Below are positions 35,114-43,179 of a DNA stretch of 64,000 nt, piece after piece. The notes under the pieces were generated by a model. That model had not been told where the DNA came from. It saw nothing but the letters and a program-made list of their open reading frames with translations, and made no database searches. Within the stretch, counting starts at the first letter, position 1; each line of letters starts with the position of its first letter. A program made the position numbers and the translations under genes. The stretch is taken from assembly GCF_009741375.1 (NCBI RefSeq), contig NZ_WOWP01000021.1, forward strand, positions 1 to 64,000, in the 5' to 3' direction. This DNA comes from Flavobacterium rakeshii. Its GTDB lineage: Bacteria > Bacteroidota > Bacteroidia > Flavobacteriales > Flavobacteriaceae.

Positions 35114-36625
35114 ATGAACACTACCATAAACATAATCGGATCAGGATTTTCCTCTTTGGCAGCTGCCTCCTATTTAGCCCGTACAGGCTGTAATGTTACT
35201 GTATACGAAAAAAACAGCATTATAGGCGGAAGGGCGCGTCAGTTAAAAAAAGACGGATTTACTTTTGATATGGGACCTACATGGTACTGGATGCCCGATG
35301 TTTTTGAACGTTTTTTTGAAGATTTCGGGAAACGCCCTAAAGATTATTACGAGTTAAAAAAGCTATCACCTGCCTACAGCGTATGCTTTGGCATGAACGA
35401 TTTTATAACCATAGGTGATAACCTTGACGAGATATGCCGTGTGTTTGATAAAACAGAACCCGGCAGCAGCAGCAAACTGCGCAAATTTATAGCCGAAGCA
35501 AAAAGCAATTATGATATTGCTATAAAAGATTTAGTATACCGCCCGGGTTTATCCCCACTTGAATTGGTTACCCCACAAACCATCGCAAAGCTCGGGCAAT
35601 TTTTTGGTAATATTTCCAGAGATATCCGTAAGGAATTCAAAAACAAAAAACTGGTACAAATACTGGAATTCCCGGTACTGTTTCTGGGAGCAAAACCAAG
35701 CGATACTCCATCGTTTTACAGTTTTATGAACTATGCAGATTTTGGCCTTGGCACCTGGTATCCTAAAGGCGGAATGTTTAGCGTTGTGGAAGCCATGCAG
35801 CAACTGGCTATTGAACAGGGTGTGAAGTTTGTTACCGATGCTAATGTGGAAAAAATTGAAGTAGATGAAGACGGACGTGCCACACACATTATTGTAAACG
35901 GAGAAAAAATAGCAGGCGACATTACTTTAAGCGGTGCTGATTACCATCATACCGAAACTCTTTTAGATAAAAAATACAGGCAGTACAGTGAGGGTTATTG
36001 GGAAAAGAAAACTTTCGCCCCTTCTTCCCTGCTGTTTTATGTTGGTTTCAGCAAGCCTGTAGAAAATGTAGAACATCATACCCTTTTCTTTGATGTGGAG
36101 TTTGACGACCATGCAGCCGATATTTATGATGATCCTAAATGGCCTGAACAGCCTTTATTCTATGCCAGTTTCTCGGCAAAAACTGATAGTGATACCGCTC
36201 CGCAGGGAATGGAAGCCGGAACTTTTTTAATTCCGCTTGCCCCCGGGCTTGAGGACACTCCCAAATTAAGAGAAGTCTATTTCGAAAAAATAATCACAAG
36301 GCTTGAAAACCTTACACAACAAAGCCTTAAAGACAGTATACTTTTTAAAGAGTCGTTTTGTGTAAACGATTTTGTAAACGATTACAACTCTTATAAAGGA
36401 AACGCATATGGCCTTGCCAATACCCTGTTGCAAACCGCCTTTTTAAGGCCTGGGCTTAAAAGCAACAAAGTAAAAAACCTGTTTTTTACGGGACAGCTTA
36501 CCGTTCCCGGACCGGGCGTTCCCCCTGCATTAATATCGGGGAAACTGGTAGCGGGACTCATAGAAAAACAATTATACAAACAATCCAAACAAACTTTTAC
36601 CAAACGTTATGAAATCAATATTTGA
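35114..36625 (+). CDS. crtI: Phytoene desaturase
   Basis: CrtI is an FAD-dependent enzyme that converts phytoene to lycopene by successive desaturations at the membrane. The 503-residue protein opens with the dinucleotide-binding motif IIGSGFSSLAAASYLARTG. It has IGGRARQLKKDGFTFDMGPT and the bacterial CrtI C-terminal signature LFFTGQLTVPGPGVPPALIS. Length is normal. It overlaps crtB by 17 bases. A -7-like TACTTTG about 40 bases upstream may give the crt genes their own promoter. Confidence 0.95.
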   Translation: MNTTINIIGSGFSSLAAASYLARTGCNVTVYEKNSIIGGRARQLKKDGFTFDMGPTWYWMPDVFERFFEDFGKRPKDYYELKKLSPAYSVCFGMNDFITIGDNLDEICRVFDKTEPGSSSKLRKFIAEAKSNYDIAIKDLVYRPGLSPLELVTPQTIAKLGQFFGNISRDIRKEFKNKKLVQILEFPVLFLGAKPSDTPSFYSFMNYADFGLGTWYPKGGMFSVVEAMQQLAIEQGVKFVTDANVEKIEVDEDGRATHIIVNGEKIAGDITLSGADYHHTETLLDKKYRQYSEGYWEKKTFAPSSLLFYVGFSKPVENVEHHTLFFDVEFDDHAADIYDDPKWPEQPLFYASFSAKTDSDTAPQGMEAGTFLIPLAPGLEDTPKLREVYFEKIITRLENLTQQSLKDSILFKESFCVNDFVNDYNSYKGNAYGLANTLLQTAFLRPGLKSNKVKNLFFTGQLTVPGPGVPPALISGKLVAGLIEKQLYKQSKQTFTKRYEINI

Positions 36626-37448
36626 TAAAGTTTCCTTTGATTGCAGCAAGAATGTAACAAGGTCATACAGTACCTCGTTCTCCTCTGCCGTTAAAATGCT
36701 GTCACCCCGCATAAGACAGGATATTTATAATATTTATGGCTTTGTGCGCTTTGCCGATGAAATTGTAGACACGTTTCACGACTACAATAAGGAAGAGCTT
36801 TTTGATCTTTTTGAGAAAGACCTCAATAACGCCCTGCGTGATAAAATTAGCCTTAACCCTGTACTGAATTCGTTTCAGCATACGGCTAACCAGTACAATA
36901 TACCTAAAGAACTGATTGATGCTTTTATGAAAAGTATGAAGCAGGATTTGGTAAAAAAGGAGTACAGCTCACTTGCCGAATACAACGAATACATTTATGG
37001 ATCGGCAGATGTGGTAGGATTGATGTGCCTAAAGGTTTTTGTGAATAATGACGATGCCCGATATGAAGAACTAAAAGGACCTGCCATGCGATTAGGCTCG
37101 GCCTTCCAAAAGATAAACTTTTTAAGAGACATTAAAGCCGATACCGAAGAACTGGGAAGAAGCTACTTCCCTTCCCTAAACCTTAACGAAATTACAGACG
37201 ATATTAAACAGCAGATAGTTCAGGAAATTGAAGCCGACCTTGCCGAAGGCTACAGAGGTATTTTAATGTTACCGGTAGAAGCTAAGTTTGGTGTATATAC
37301 TGCTTATGCCTACTATAAAAAGCTACTTAAAAAACTAAAGGCTACCCCATCTCCCGAAATTAAAACCCGAAGAATAAGGGTTCCTAATTATCAAAAATTT
37401 GGCTTACTGGCACAGTGTTATTTAAATTATCGTTTTAACTTTATATAA
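36609..37448 (+). CDS. crtB: Phytoene synthase
   Basis: CrtB condenses two geranylgeranyl diphosphates to phytoene, the first committed step of carotenoid synthesis. The 279-residue protein has both Asp-rich metal-binding motifs, FADEIVDTFHD and INFLRDIKADTEELGRSYFP, and the N-terminal SYSTSFSSAVKML. Its start lies inside the end of crtI, so translation is coupled. Confidence 0.95.
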   Translation: MKSIFDKVSFDCSKNVTRSYSTSFSSAVKMLSPRIRQDIYNIYGFVRFADEIVDTFHDYNKEELFDLFEKDLNNALRDKISLNPVLNSFQHTANQYNIPKELIDAFMKSMKQDLVKKEYSSLAEYNEYIYGSADVVGLMCLKVFVNNDDARYEELKGPAMRLGSAFQKINFLRDIKADTEELGRSYFPSLNLNEITDDIKQQIVQEIEADLAEGYRGILMLPVEAKFGVYTAYAYYKKLLKKLKATPSPEIKTRRIRVPNYQKFGLLAQCYLNYRFNFI

Positions 37449-37459
37449 AAATCAAAACC

Positions 37460-37903
37460 ATGTTAGTTTACATACTGGTATTTATATTAACCTTTTGCAT
37501 TATGGAGTTTATGGCGTGGTTTACACATAAATACATTATGCATGGTTTTTTATGGAACCTGCACAGGGATCATCACCGCAAAGATCACGACTCGTGGTTT
37601 GAGCGTAACGATGCCTTTTTTATATTCTATGCCTTAGTTAGCATTGGGTTCTTCCTGTTATGGAAGTACCAAATACTGGATATAGGGCTGGCTATTGGGT
37701 TGGGAATACTCGCCTATGGTATAGCTTACTTTTTTGTACACGATATTTTTATACACCAGCGCTTTAAGTTTTTGCGTAATGCCAACAACCGTTATGCAAA
37801 AGCGGTAAGAAGAGCACATAAAATGCACCACAAACACTTAGGGAAAGAACACGGCGAATGCTTTGGCATGCTAATCGTTCCGTTTAAATATTTCAAAAAA
37901 TAA
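37460..37903 (+). CDS. crtZ: Beta-carotene hydroxylase
   Basis: CrtZ is a membrane di-iron enzyme that hydroxylates the beta-ionone rings of beta-carotene to give zeaxanthin. The 147-residue protein has all histidine clusters: HKYIMH, HRDHHRKDHD, HDIFIHQRF and AHKMHHKH, set between hydrophobic helices. It follows crtB by 11 bases and ends the operon at a terminator. The lycopene cyclase that must act before it is not in the window. Confidence 0.94.
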   Translation: MLVYILVFILTFCIMEFMAWFTHKYIMHGFLWNLHRDHHRKDHDSWFERNDAFFIFYALVSIGFFLLWKYQILDIGLAIGLGILAYGIAYFFVHDIFIHQRFKFLRNANNRYAKAVRRAHKMHHKHLGKEHGECFGMLIVPFKYFKK

Positions 37904-37930
37904 AAAAATCCGCTGCAAGAGCGGATTTTT
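37903..37930 (+). terminator. Terminator of the carotenoid operon
   Basis: ATCCGCT-GCAAG-AGCGGAT is followed by five Ts. Confidence 0.88.
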
Positions 37931-37958
37931 CGTTTTAAGAACTATTATTTATATCAAA

Positions 37959-38522
37959 TTAACCTTCACTGTTATTATTTACATTCATTGCATCAAGAGC
38001 CGGTTGCAGTTGCGCAATGTCTATTCCTGATTTTTGTATCAGTTGTACTACAGTAAATATATCTCCCGGAGTCATATCGTCTCCCAGCACCCTTATAAGC
38101 CCAAAACTGTCTCCGTTTTGATGCAGGTAAATCACAAACTCATCTATATCATCATTTTCGCCCAGCATGCTTATACTGCCTCCGCTTTTACCCGAACCGA
38201 AACGCATCAGTTCATCATAGCCTCCTGTTTTAAGCAGTCCTTTTACATTTTTAGCTTCGGTTGTATACAGTTGGTCGTTCTCATTCCCGCTTTTAAAAAT
38301 CAGGATATTGAGTTTTTTAACTGCATCGAGCGCTTTTGTCTCCTTTTGTGATAAATCAAATTTATCCCCTTTTATAATACTGGTCCCTAAATCAAAGGCA
38401 AGGAAATCCTGAGACTCTGATTTTTCAACAAAGTACTTTTGTAATGACGGACCCGAATCGCAAGACACTAAGCTTAGCATAAGGGCAAGCATAATCCCGA
38501 AAAGATAATGAATGGTTTTCAT
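37959..38522 (-). CDS. DUF4252 lipoprotein
   Basis: The 187-residue product has a lipoprotein signal peptide (IMLALMLSLVSC, Cys21). Its domain is like DUF4252: ALDAVKKLNILIFKSGNEND, then GGYDELMRFGSGKSG and an IYLHQNGDSFGLIRVLGD strand pair. It is the third and most divergent of three consecutive DUF4252 genes behind an ECF sigma factor, five bases after the second. The molecular function of the family is unknown. Confidence 0.8.
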   Translation of the reverse strand: MKTIHYLFGIMLALMLSLVSCDSGPSLQKYFVEKSESQDFLAFDLGTSIIKGDKFDLSQKETKALDAVKKLNILIFKSGNENDQLYTTEAKNVKGLLKTGGYDELMRFGSGKSGGSISMLGENDDIDEFVIYLHQNGDSFGLIRVLGDDMTPGDIFTVVQLIQKSGIDIAQLQPALDAMNVNNNSEG

Positions 38523-38527
38523 GATTT

Positions 38528-39052
38528 TTATTTTTTACCTGATGCCTTTTTTAGTTTATCACCTCCCGGTATCTTCATATAATCGGTAAGGAAAGATATT
38601 TCCTTAAGATCAAAAGTACCTGTAAGTGACATTAAAACGGTATCGTCACCTTCTCCGCCGTTAATAAACATAAGCAGTTCTTTAACCTCAGATGGGGTTG
38701 CTCCGGTTTTTACATAAATCTTAATGGTTTGCCCGCCTTCATTAATACGCATTAGTTCTTCTAACGGGTATTTTTTAAGGTAAGCATCCACTGTTTTTTT
38801 CATTTCTCCTTTGAACTTAGCATTTTCGGTAGTGAATACCTTTAGGTTATCCAGTCTTTTAATAAGACTGAAAAGCTGTTTGGTATTTGGGTCGCCTGAG
38901 TCGGCTTTCACCTCACTCATAAGTTCAAACATTTTTTTATTAACCAGTATAGATACTATCTCATCTTCATTCTCAAACTTGTCAAACATTGACTGTGCGA
39001 AGAACAAAGTAGGCATTAGCACTAATACAAAGGTTATAATCAGCTTTTTCAT
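38528..39052 (-). CDS. DUF4252 secreted protein
   Basis: The 174-residue product has a signal peptide (MKKLIITFVLVLMPTLFFA-QS) followed by the DUF4252 domain (FDKFENEDEIVSILVNKKMF, IKRLDNLKVFTTENAKFKGE, VKELLMFINGGEGDDTVLMS). It is clearly paralogous to the gene at 39086-39526, sharing signal peptide style, the LDNLKV(F/Y)(T/S)TE segment and the FxxGGxGD(D/E)T motif. Confidence 0.85.
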   Translation of the reverse strand: MKKLIITFVLVLMPTLFFAQSMFDKFENEDEIVSILVNKKMFELMSEVKADSGDPNTKQLFSLIKRLDNLKVFTTENAKFKGEMKKTVDAYLKKYPLEELMRINEGGQTIKIYVKTGATPSEVKELLMFINGGEGDDTVLMSLTGTFDLKEISFLTDYMKIPGGDKLKKASGKK

Positions 39053-39085
39053 TTTGTGGTAATATATTAAGTTTATGGTACTTTA

Positions 39086-39526
39086 TTACAATTTTACTTT
39101 ACCCGTAAAGGTAACAACTAATGTCTCATCACCGTCACCTCCGTCAACAAATACGAGTACTTCATCTAAAGTATCTGAAGATGTTTGTTTAGCATACACT
39201 TTTACTTCCTCGCCGTCATCTTTTACGCTAACCAGCGTTTTCATATTATTATCCCTAAGATAATCTTTTACCGCAGCTTTTAGCTGTTTTTTGTACTTTT
39301 TCACTTCAGTACTGTACACTTTAAGGTTATCAAGTCCTTCGGTAAATTTAGTTACCATGTCCTGTTCGCTCTTGCCTACTTTCATTTCTTTGGCAAGATC
39401 AATCATGCTTTTATCAACAACAATAACCGCTACATCGTCTATGTCGTTAAACTTATCAAATGCTCCCTGTGCATAAAACAGCACCGGTACCAGCATTACA
39501 ATTAAGGTTACTATAAGCTTTTTCAT
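39086..39526 (-). CDS. DUF4252 secreted protein
   Basis: The 146-residue product starts at ATG 39526 (MKKLIVTLIVMLVPVLFYA-QG), giving a clean signal peptide. A start at 39565 would add 13 hydrophilic residues. The DUF4252 core is compact (FDKFNDIDDVAVIVVDKSMI, GLDNLKVYSTEVKKYKKQLK, VFVDGGDGDETLVVTFTG). It lies just behind the anti-sigma-like gene in the same operon. Confidence 0.83.
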   Translation of the reverse strand: MKKLIVTLIVMLVPVLFYAQGAFDKFNDIDDVAVIVVDKSMIDLAKEMKVGKSEQDMVTKFTEGLDNLKVYSTEVKKYKKQLKAAVKDYLRDNNMKTLVSVKDDGEEVKVYAKQTSSDTLDEVLVFVDGGDGDETLVVTFTGKVKL

Positions 39527-39530
39527 TTTT

Positions 39531-39968
39531 TCACTTTTTAAAGATTGTTTTTCTTGATGATTCATATTCTTCGAGATACCCTATAGTGCTAGCCCCCTTA
39601 TTTACATTTTGCGACAGCAGGTTTAATGCCTTTTGGGTTTCCCTTAAAGCCACTTCGGGATCATCAAAGGTACCAAGGTCATTATCATTAGGCTGCCTGT
39701 CAATAAAGGTAAACACCCCAAATAAAATCACCACGCTTGCTGCAACCGATAGCCATGTAACATATTGTTTTCTGGTTTTTAATGGTATCGTTTTTTCAAA
39801 GCGTTGGTTTTTCTCATGGGCAAAATACCCAAACATTGGCCTGTATTGCTCCAGATGAGGCGCCACATCGTGTGAAGAAAAGTACATCTTAAGCTGGTTT
39901 TCTTCAGCAATACTGGTTTCTGCGTCAAAGTATTTATCTATAAGTATTTCAATTTCTCTTAATTCCAT
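39531..39968 (-). CDS. Single-pass membrane protein, probable anti-sigma-like partner
   Basis: The 145-residue product has an N-terminal cytoplasmic part (MELREIEILIDKYFDAETS) that resembles the helical start of anti-sigma factors, one transmembrane helix (WLSVAASVVILFGVFTFI, about 70-87) and a short periplasmic tail. It overlaps the end of the sigma factor gene by 20 bases. Position and topology suggest it restrains the adjacent sigma factor. No zinc-binding anti-sigma motif is present, so this is inference. Confidence 0.7.
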   Translation of the reverse strand: MELREIEILIDKYFDAETSIAEENQLKMYFSSHDVAPHLEQYRPMFGYFAHEKNQRFEKTIPLKTRKQYVTWLSVAASVVILFGVFTFIDRQPNDNDLGTFDDPEVALRETQKALNLLSQNVNKGASTIGYLEEYESSRKTIFKK

Positions 39969-40464
39969 AATTGTGCATTTTTGTTAATTCGTCCCTCAGT
40001 GCTTTCCTGGCACGGGATAAAGCTACCCTCACTGCCGTTTCATTCATTTCCATTATTTTGGCAATCTCTTCAAATTCGTATTGCTCTACATCCCGCATTT
40101 GCAAAATAAGCCGCTGCTGTTCGGGGAGCGTATTCATTATTTTTTCTGCCCACTGCCAGGTATCGCGGTCTTCGGTTTGCTTTTGCAGTCCCGGTTCACG
40201 ATCACTGTAGTTGGAGTGCACTATCCGCAACTCGGTAGCCCTTTTAGACTTTAACTGATCCAGGCAGTAGTTTTTTGTTATAGTCATAGCCAGGGCTTCC
40301 ACACTCGAATAGTTATCTAGCTTAGCCTTGTTTTTCCATAACCTTACCAAAACTTCCTGAGTAGCATCTTCGGCTTCTTCGTTACTAACTAACAGCCGTT
40401 TTGCCAGCCTGAAAACACGGTCTTTAAAAGGAGTAATAATATTTACGAACTCCGTTTGATTCAT
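39949..40464 (-). CDS. ECF-type RNA polymerase sigma factor
   Basis: The 171-residue protein has region 2 (FRLAKRLLVSNEEAEDATQE, LVRLWKNKAKLD) and region 4 (TLPEQQRLILQMRDVEQYEF, EIAKIMEMNETAVRVALSRA), with only a short linker between, as in ECF sigma factors. It heads an operon with a membrane anti-sigma-like protein and three DUF4252 proteins, so it probably responds to an envelope signal. Confidence 0.93.
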   Translation of the reverse strand: MNQTEFVNIITPFKDRVFRLAKRLLVSNEEAEDATQEVLVRLWKNKAKLDNYSSVEALAMTITKNYCLDQLKSKRATELRIVHSNYSDREPGLQKQTEDRDTWQWAEKIMNTLPEQQRLILQMRDVEQYEFEEIAKIMEMNETAVRVALSRARKALRDELTKMHNYGIKRN

Positions 40465-40579
40465 AATAATTTGCTATCGTTGTTTGCGGTTTTATAATAG
40501 GAAGACGAATACCTTTGTTTTTTGTTACAAATAATATTAAAAATATTAAATTTACGTTTTATACTTAAAACTGCTATAC

Positions 40580-42043
40580 ATGAAAAAAATAAGTATTGCC
40601 ATTTGCTTACTGCTTATTTCTGCTTTTGCCCTGCAAAGCTGTGAAGATATGGATGATAATGCTGTTCCTGTAAACGATTTTATATGGAAGGGACTTAACC
40701 TGTATTATTTATGGCAACCGGAAATTCCAAACCTTGCAGACGACAAATTTGGCAACCAGGCAGAGCTTAATACATTTGTACAGAGCTACTCCAGCCCCGA
40801 AGCACTTTTTAACAGCCTTTTGTATGTAGATCCTGCAAACCCTGCAAAAAGTGACAGATTTAGTATTTTAGTACCCGACTATAACGTACTGGAAGCTGCC
40901 CTACAGGGTGTAGCTAAAAGTAATGGTGTGGAGTATGGACTAGTGTATACCGATGCCTCTCAAACCAGTATATTTGGATATGTACGCTATATATTACCTG
41001 ATAGTGATGCCTCTACTAAAAATATTCAGCGTGGAGATATATTTTATGCTGTAAACGGCACTTCGCTTACACCTTCCAATTACAGAAGCCTTTTAGCTGC
41101 CGAAAGCTACACTTTAAATCTTGCCGATTATAATGAAGGTACTGTTACCCCAAATGGTGAAGAGGTTAGCCTTACCAAGTATGAATATGGTGAAGACCCT
41201 GTTTATTTTTCTGATGTGGTATATAATGAAGGCGGAAAAACTATTGGGTACTTAATGTACAATGGTTTTTACAGCAGTTATGACAGCGAACTTAACACTG
41301 CTTTTGGTAATCTTGCTGCACAAGGTGTTAATGAACTGGTGCTTGACCTACGTTATAACGGAGGCGGGTCTGTACGTACTGCAACTTATCTTGCCAGTAT
41401 GATAACAGGTCAGTTTGAAGGCCAGCTACTGGCTAAAGAACAATGGAACCCTAAACTACAGGATTATTTTGAGAATAATAACCCTGATGCACTAATAAAC
41501 AACTTTACAGGAGCATTAAACGACGGAACAGGAATTAACCATCTTAACCTTAATAAGGTATATATACTCACAACAGGTAGCACGGCTTCTGCCAGTGAGT
41601 TAATAATTAACTGCCTCAAACCTTATATTGATGTGGTACAAATAGGTACTAAAACCATAGGTAAAAATGCAGGATCTGTTACATTGTACGACTCTGCCGA
41701 TTTTTCTAAAAATGATGTAGACCCAAGTCATCGCTATGCTATGCAGCCATTAGTGCTTAAAATAGTTAACAAAAATAACTTTGGTGAGTATGAAGAAGGT
41801 ATAATTCCGGATATCGAAATGCCCGAAGATTATGATAACCTTGGCGAAATAGGAAACCCAAGCGAGCCTTTACTGGCAACGGCAATTAGCCAGATTACAG
41901 CAAACGGAAGGATGATGCCACAACAACCTGCCAGGGAACATAAAATATTTAAAACATCTAAAACCATGTTGCCTTTTGGCAATGAAATGTATATTGAAGA
42001 GGTGCCACAAAATTTAGGTCACCTTATAAAAGAATTACCATAA
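40580..42043 (+). CDS. S41-family peptidase, lipoprotein
   Basis: The 487-residue product has a lipoprotein signal peptide (ISAFALQSC, Cys21) followed by acidic residues, consistent with surface or outer-membrane placement. A PDZ-like segment (IQRGDIFYAVNGTSLTPSNY) precedes the tail-specific protease domain. The domain includes ELVLDLRYNGGGSVRTATYL, the catalytic Ser in TTGSTASASELIIN and TIGKNAGSV downstream. It is divergent from the ECF sigma operon and ends at a terminator. Confidence 0.9.
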   Translation: MKKISIAICLLLISAFALQSCEDMDDNAVPVNDFIWKGLNLYYLWQPEIPNLADDKFGNQAELNTFVQSYSSPEALFNSLLYVDPANPAKSDRFSILVPDYNVLEAALQGVAKSNGVEYGLVYTDASQTSIFGYVRYILPDSDASTKNIQRGDIFYAVNGTSLTPSNYRSLLAAESYTLNLADYNEGTVTPNGEEVSLTKYEYGEDPVYFSDVVYNEGGKTIGYLMYNGFYSSYDSELNTAFGNLAAQGVNELVLDLRYNGGGSVRTATYLASMITGQFEGQLLAKEQWNPKLQDYFENNNPDALINNFTGALNDGTGINHLNLNKVYILTTGSTASASELIINCLKPYIDVVQIGTKTIGKNAGSVTLYDSADFSKNDVDPSHRYAMQPLVLKIVNKNNFGEYEEGIIPDIEMPEDYDNLGEIGNPSEPLLATAISQITANGRMMPQQPAREHKIFKTSKTMLPFGNEMYIEEVPQNLGHLIKELP

Positions 42044-42056
42044 AATATATAAAATT

Positions 42057-42088
42057 CAAAAGGCTTCCCTAGGGAAGCCTTTCTTTTT
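42057..42088. terminator. Bidirectional terminator
   Basis: AAAGGCTTCCC-TA-GGGAAGCCTTT is followed by CTTTTT on the plus strand and T-rich sequence on the minus strand. It lies between the convergent S41 peptidase and BtuG-like genes. Confidence 0.85.
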
Positions 42089-42125
42089 AAACATAAACAA
42101 AATTACTTTATTTTTAGCTAGTAAT

Positions 42126-43160
42126 TTAATTGTTAAAGTAGAAACTGTTTGGTCCAACTCCTACTTTTAATGTGTTTATTAATGTACCATTGGTACCGTA
42201 AATATAAATGTCGCTGTTTGAAATAAAGTCCCCACCATCTGCAATATATACTTTACCATTATAAGCACTAAATCCATACATAGCTCCCCATTGAGAATCT
42301 GAATTATAAGTAATTAACGCTTCTGTAGGCACTGTTGTTGAATTCAAAGGTAAGGTATAAACGCTAGTTCCAACAGTATAGTATATAGAGTTGTCAGAAA
42401 TTGTAAGATTTTTTGCACCTGCCATTTCATCAGTTAGCTCAATAGTACCGCTAATTGTATTGTTAGCAAGGTTTATTCTGCTTATTTCAGTACCACCCAT
42501 CACATATAAAGCTCCATCTTGCTCGTCAAATGAATTTGGAGAATAACCAAGCTCAACAACTGCCTCAACAGTATTGTTTGCAGGATTGAATACTGTTACA
42601 GATGAACCGCTACCGTAGTATCCGTTAGCAATGTAAAGCTTACCATTTTCTGTAAGTACTCTTTCAGCATAATCGTTAAGCTCTACTGTAGATGTGGTGA
42701 AGCTTGCAAGATCAATAACTGTTAAGAAATCATCCGGATCTGCATAAGCAGCAGAGTTAGTGATATAAGCTTTACCGTTAATAACTGCACCATATCGTGG
42801 GTTACTAAAATCAGTATCAATACTAGCAACAAACTCAAAAGTATATCTGTTCACTACAGTTACTTTGTTAGCCAAACCGGAAATGATAAACGCATAATCA
42901 TTACTAAAAAACATTGACTGTAAGTAAGATCCCATAGCGGGAGCATCTGGGTTTACAGTCTTAAATATATCCTGCTCTACAGTACCGTCGCTTCCTATAA
43001 AAGATACTGAAGATGAAGATGGGTTACTGTTACCTTCGTTAAGTACAAAAGTTCCGTTCCCGTAAGCACCAGAACCCGATCCATTATCGTCGTCACTGCT
43101 ACAAGACACAAAAAATAAAGAACCGGCCAAAAGCGCAAATAATGAATTCTTAAATTTCAT
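42126..43160 (-). CDS. Surface beta-propeller lipoprotein, BtuG-like (YncE/DUF5074)
   Basis: The 344-residue product has a lipoprotein signal (SLFFVSC, Cys20) followed by SSDDD, an acidic stretch typical of surface-exported flavobacterial lipoproteins. The rest consists of repeated beta-propeller blades (KVTVVNRYTFEFVASID, FLTVIDLASFTTSTVEL, SSVTVFNPANNTVEAVVEL, EISRINLANNTISGTIEL). In Bacteroides, BtuG is such a propeller, binds cobalamin with very high affinity on top of BtuB and is encoded beside it. Here the gene follows the BtuB-like receptor by 19 bases under a cobalamin riboswitch, so the same role is likely. Confidence 0.8.
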   Translation of the reverse strand: MKFKNSLFALLAGSLFFVSCSSDDDNGSGSGAYGNGTFVLNEGNSNPSSSSVSFIGSDGTVEQDIFKTVNPDAPAMGSYLQSMFFSNDYAFIISGLANKVTVVNRYTFEFVASIDTDFSNPRYGAVINGKAYITNSAAYADPDDFLTVIDLASFTTSTVELNDYAERVLTENGKLYIANGYYGSGSSVTVFNPANNTVEAVVELGYSPNSFDEQDGALYVMGGTEISRINLANNTISGTIELTDEMAGAKNLTISDNSIYYTVGTSVYTLPLNSTTVPTEALITYNSDSQWGAMYGFSAYNGKVYIADGGDFISNSDIYIYGTNGTLINTLKVGVGPNSFYFNN

Positions 43161-43179
43161 AATAGTTGTTAAGTTTAAG

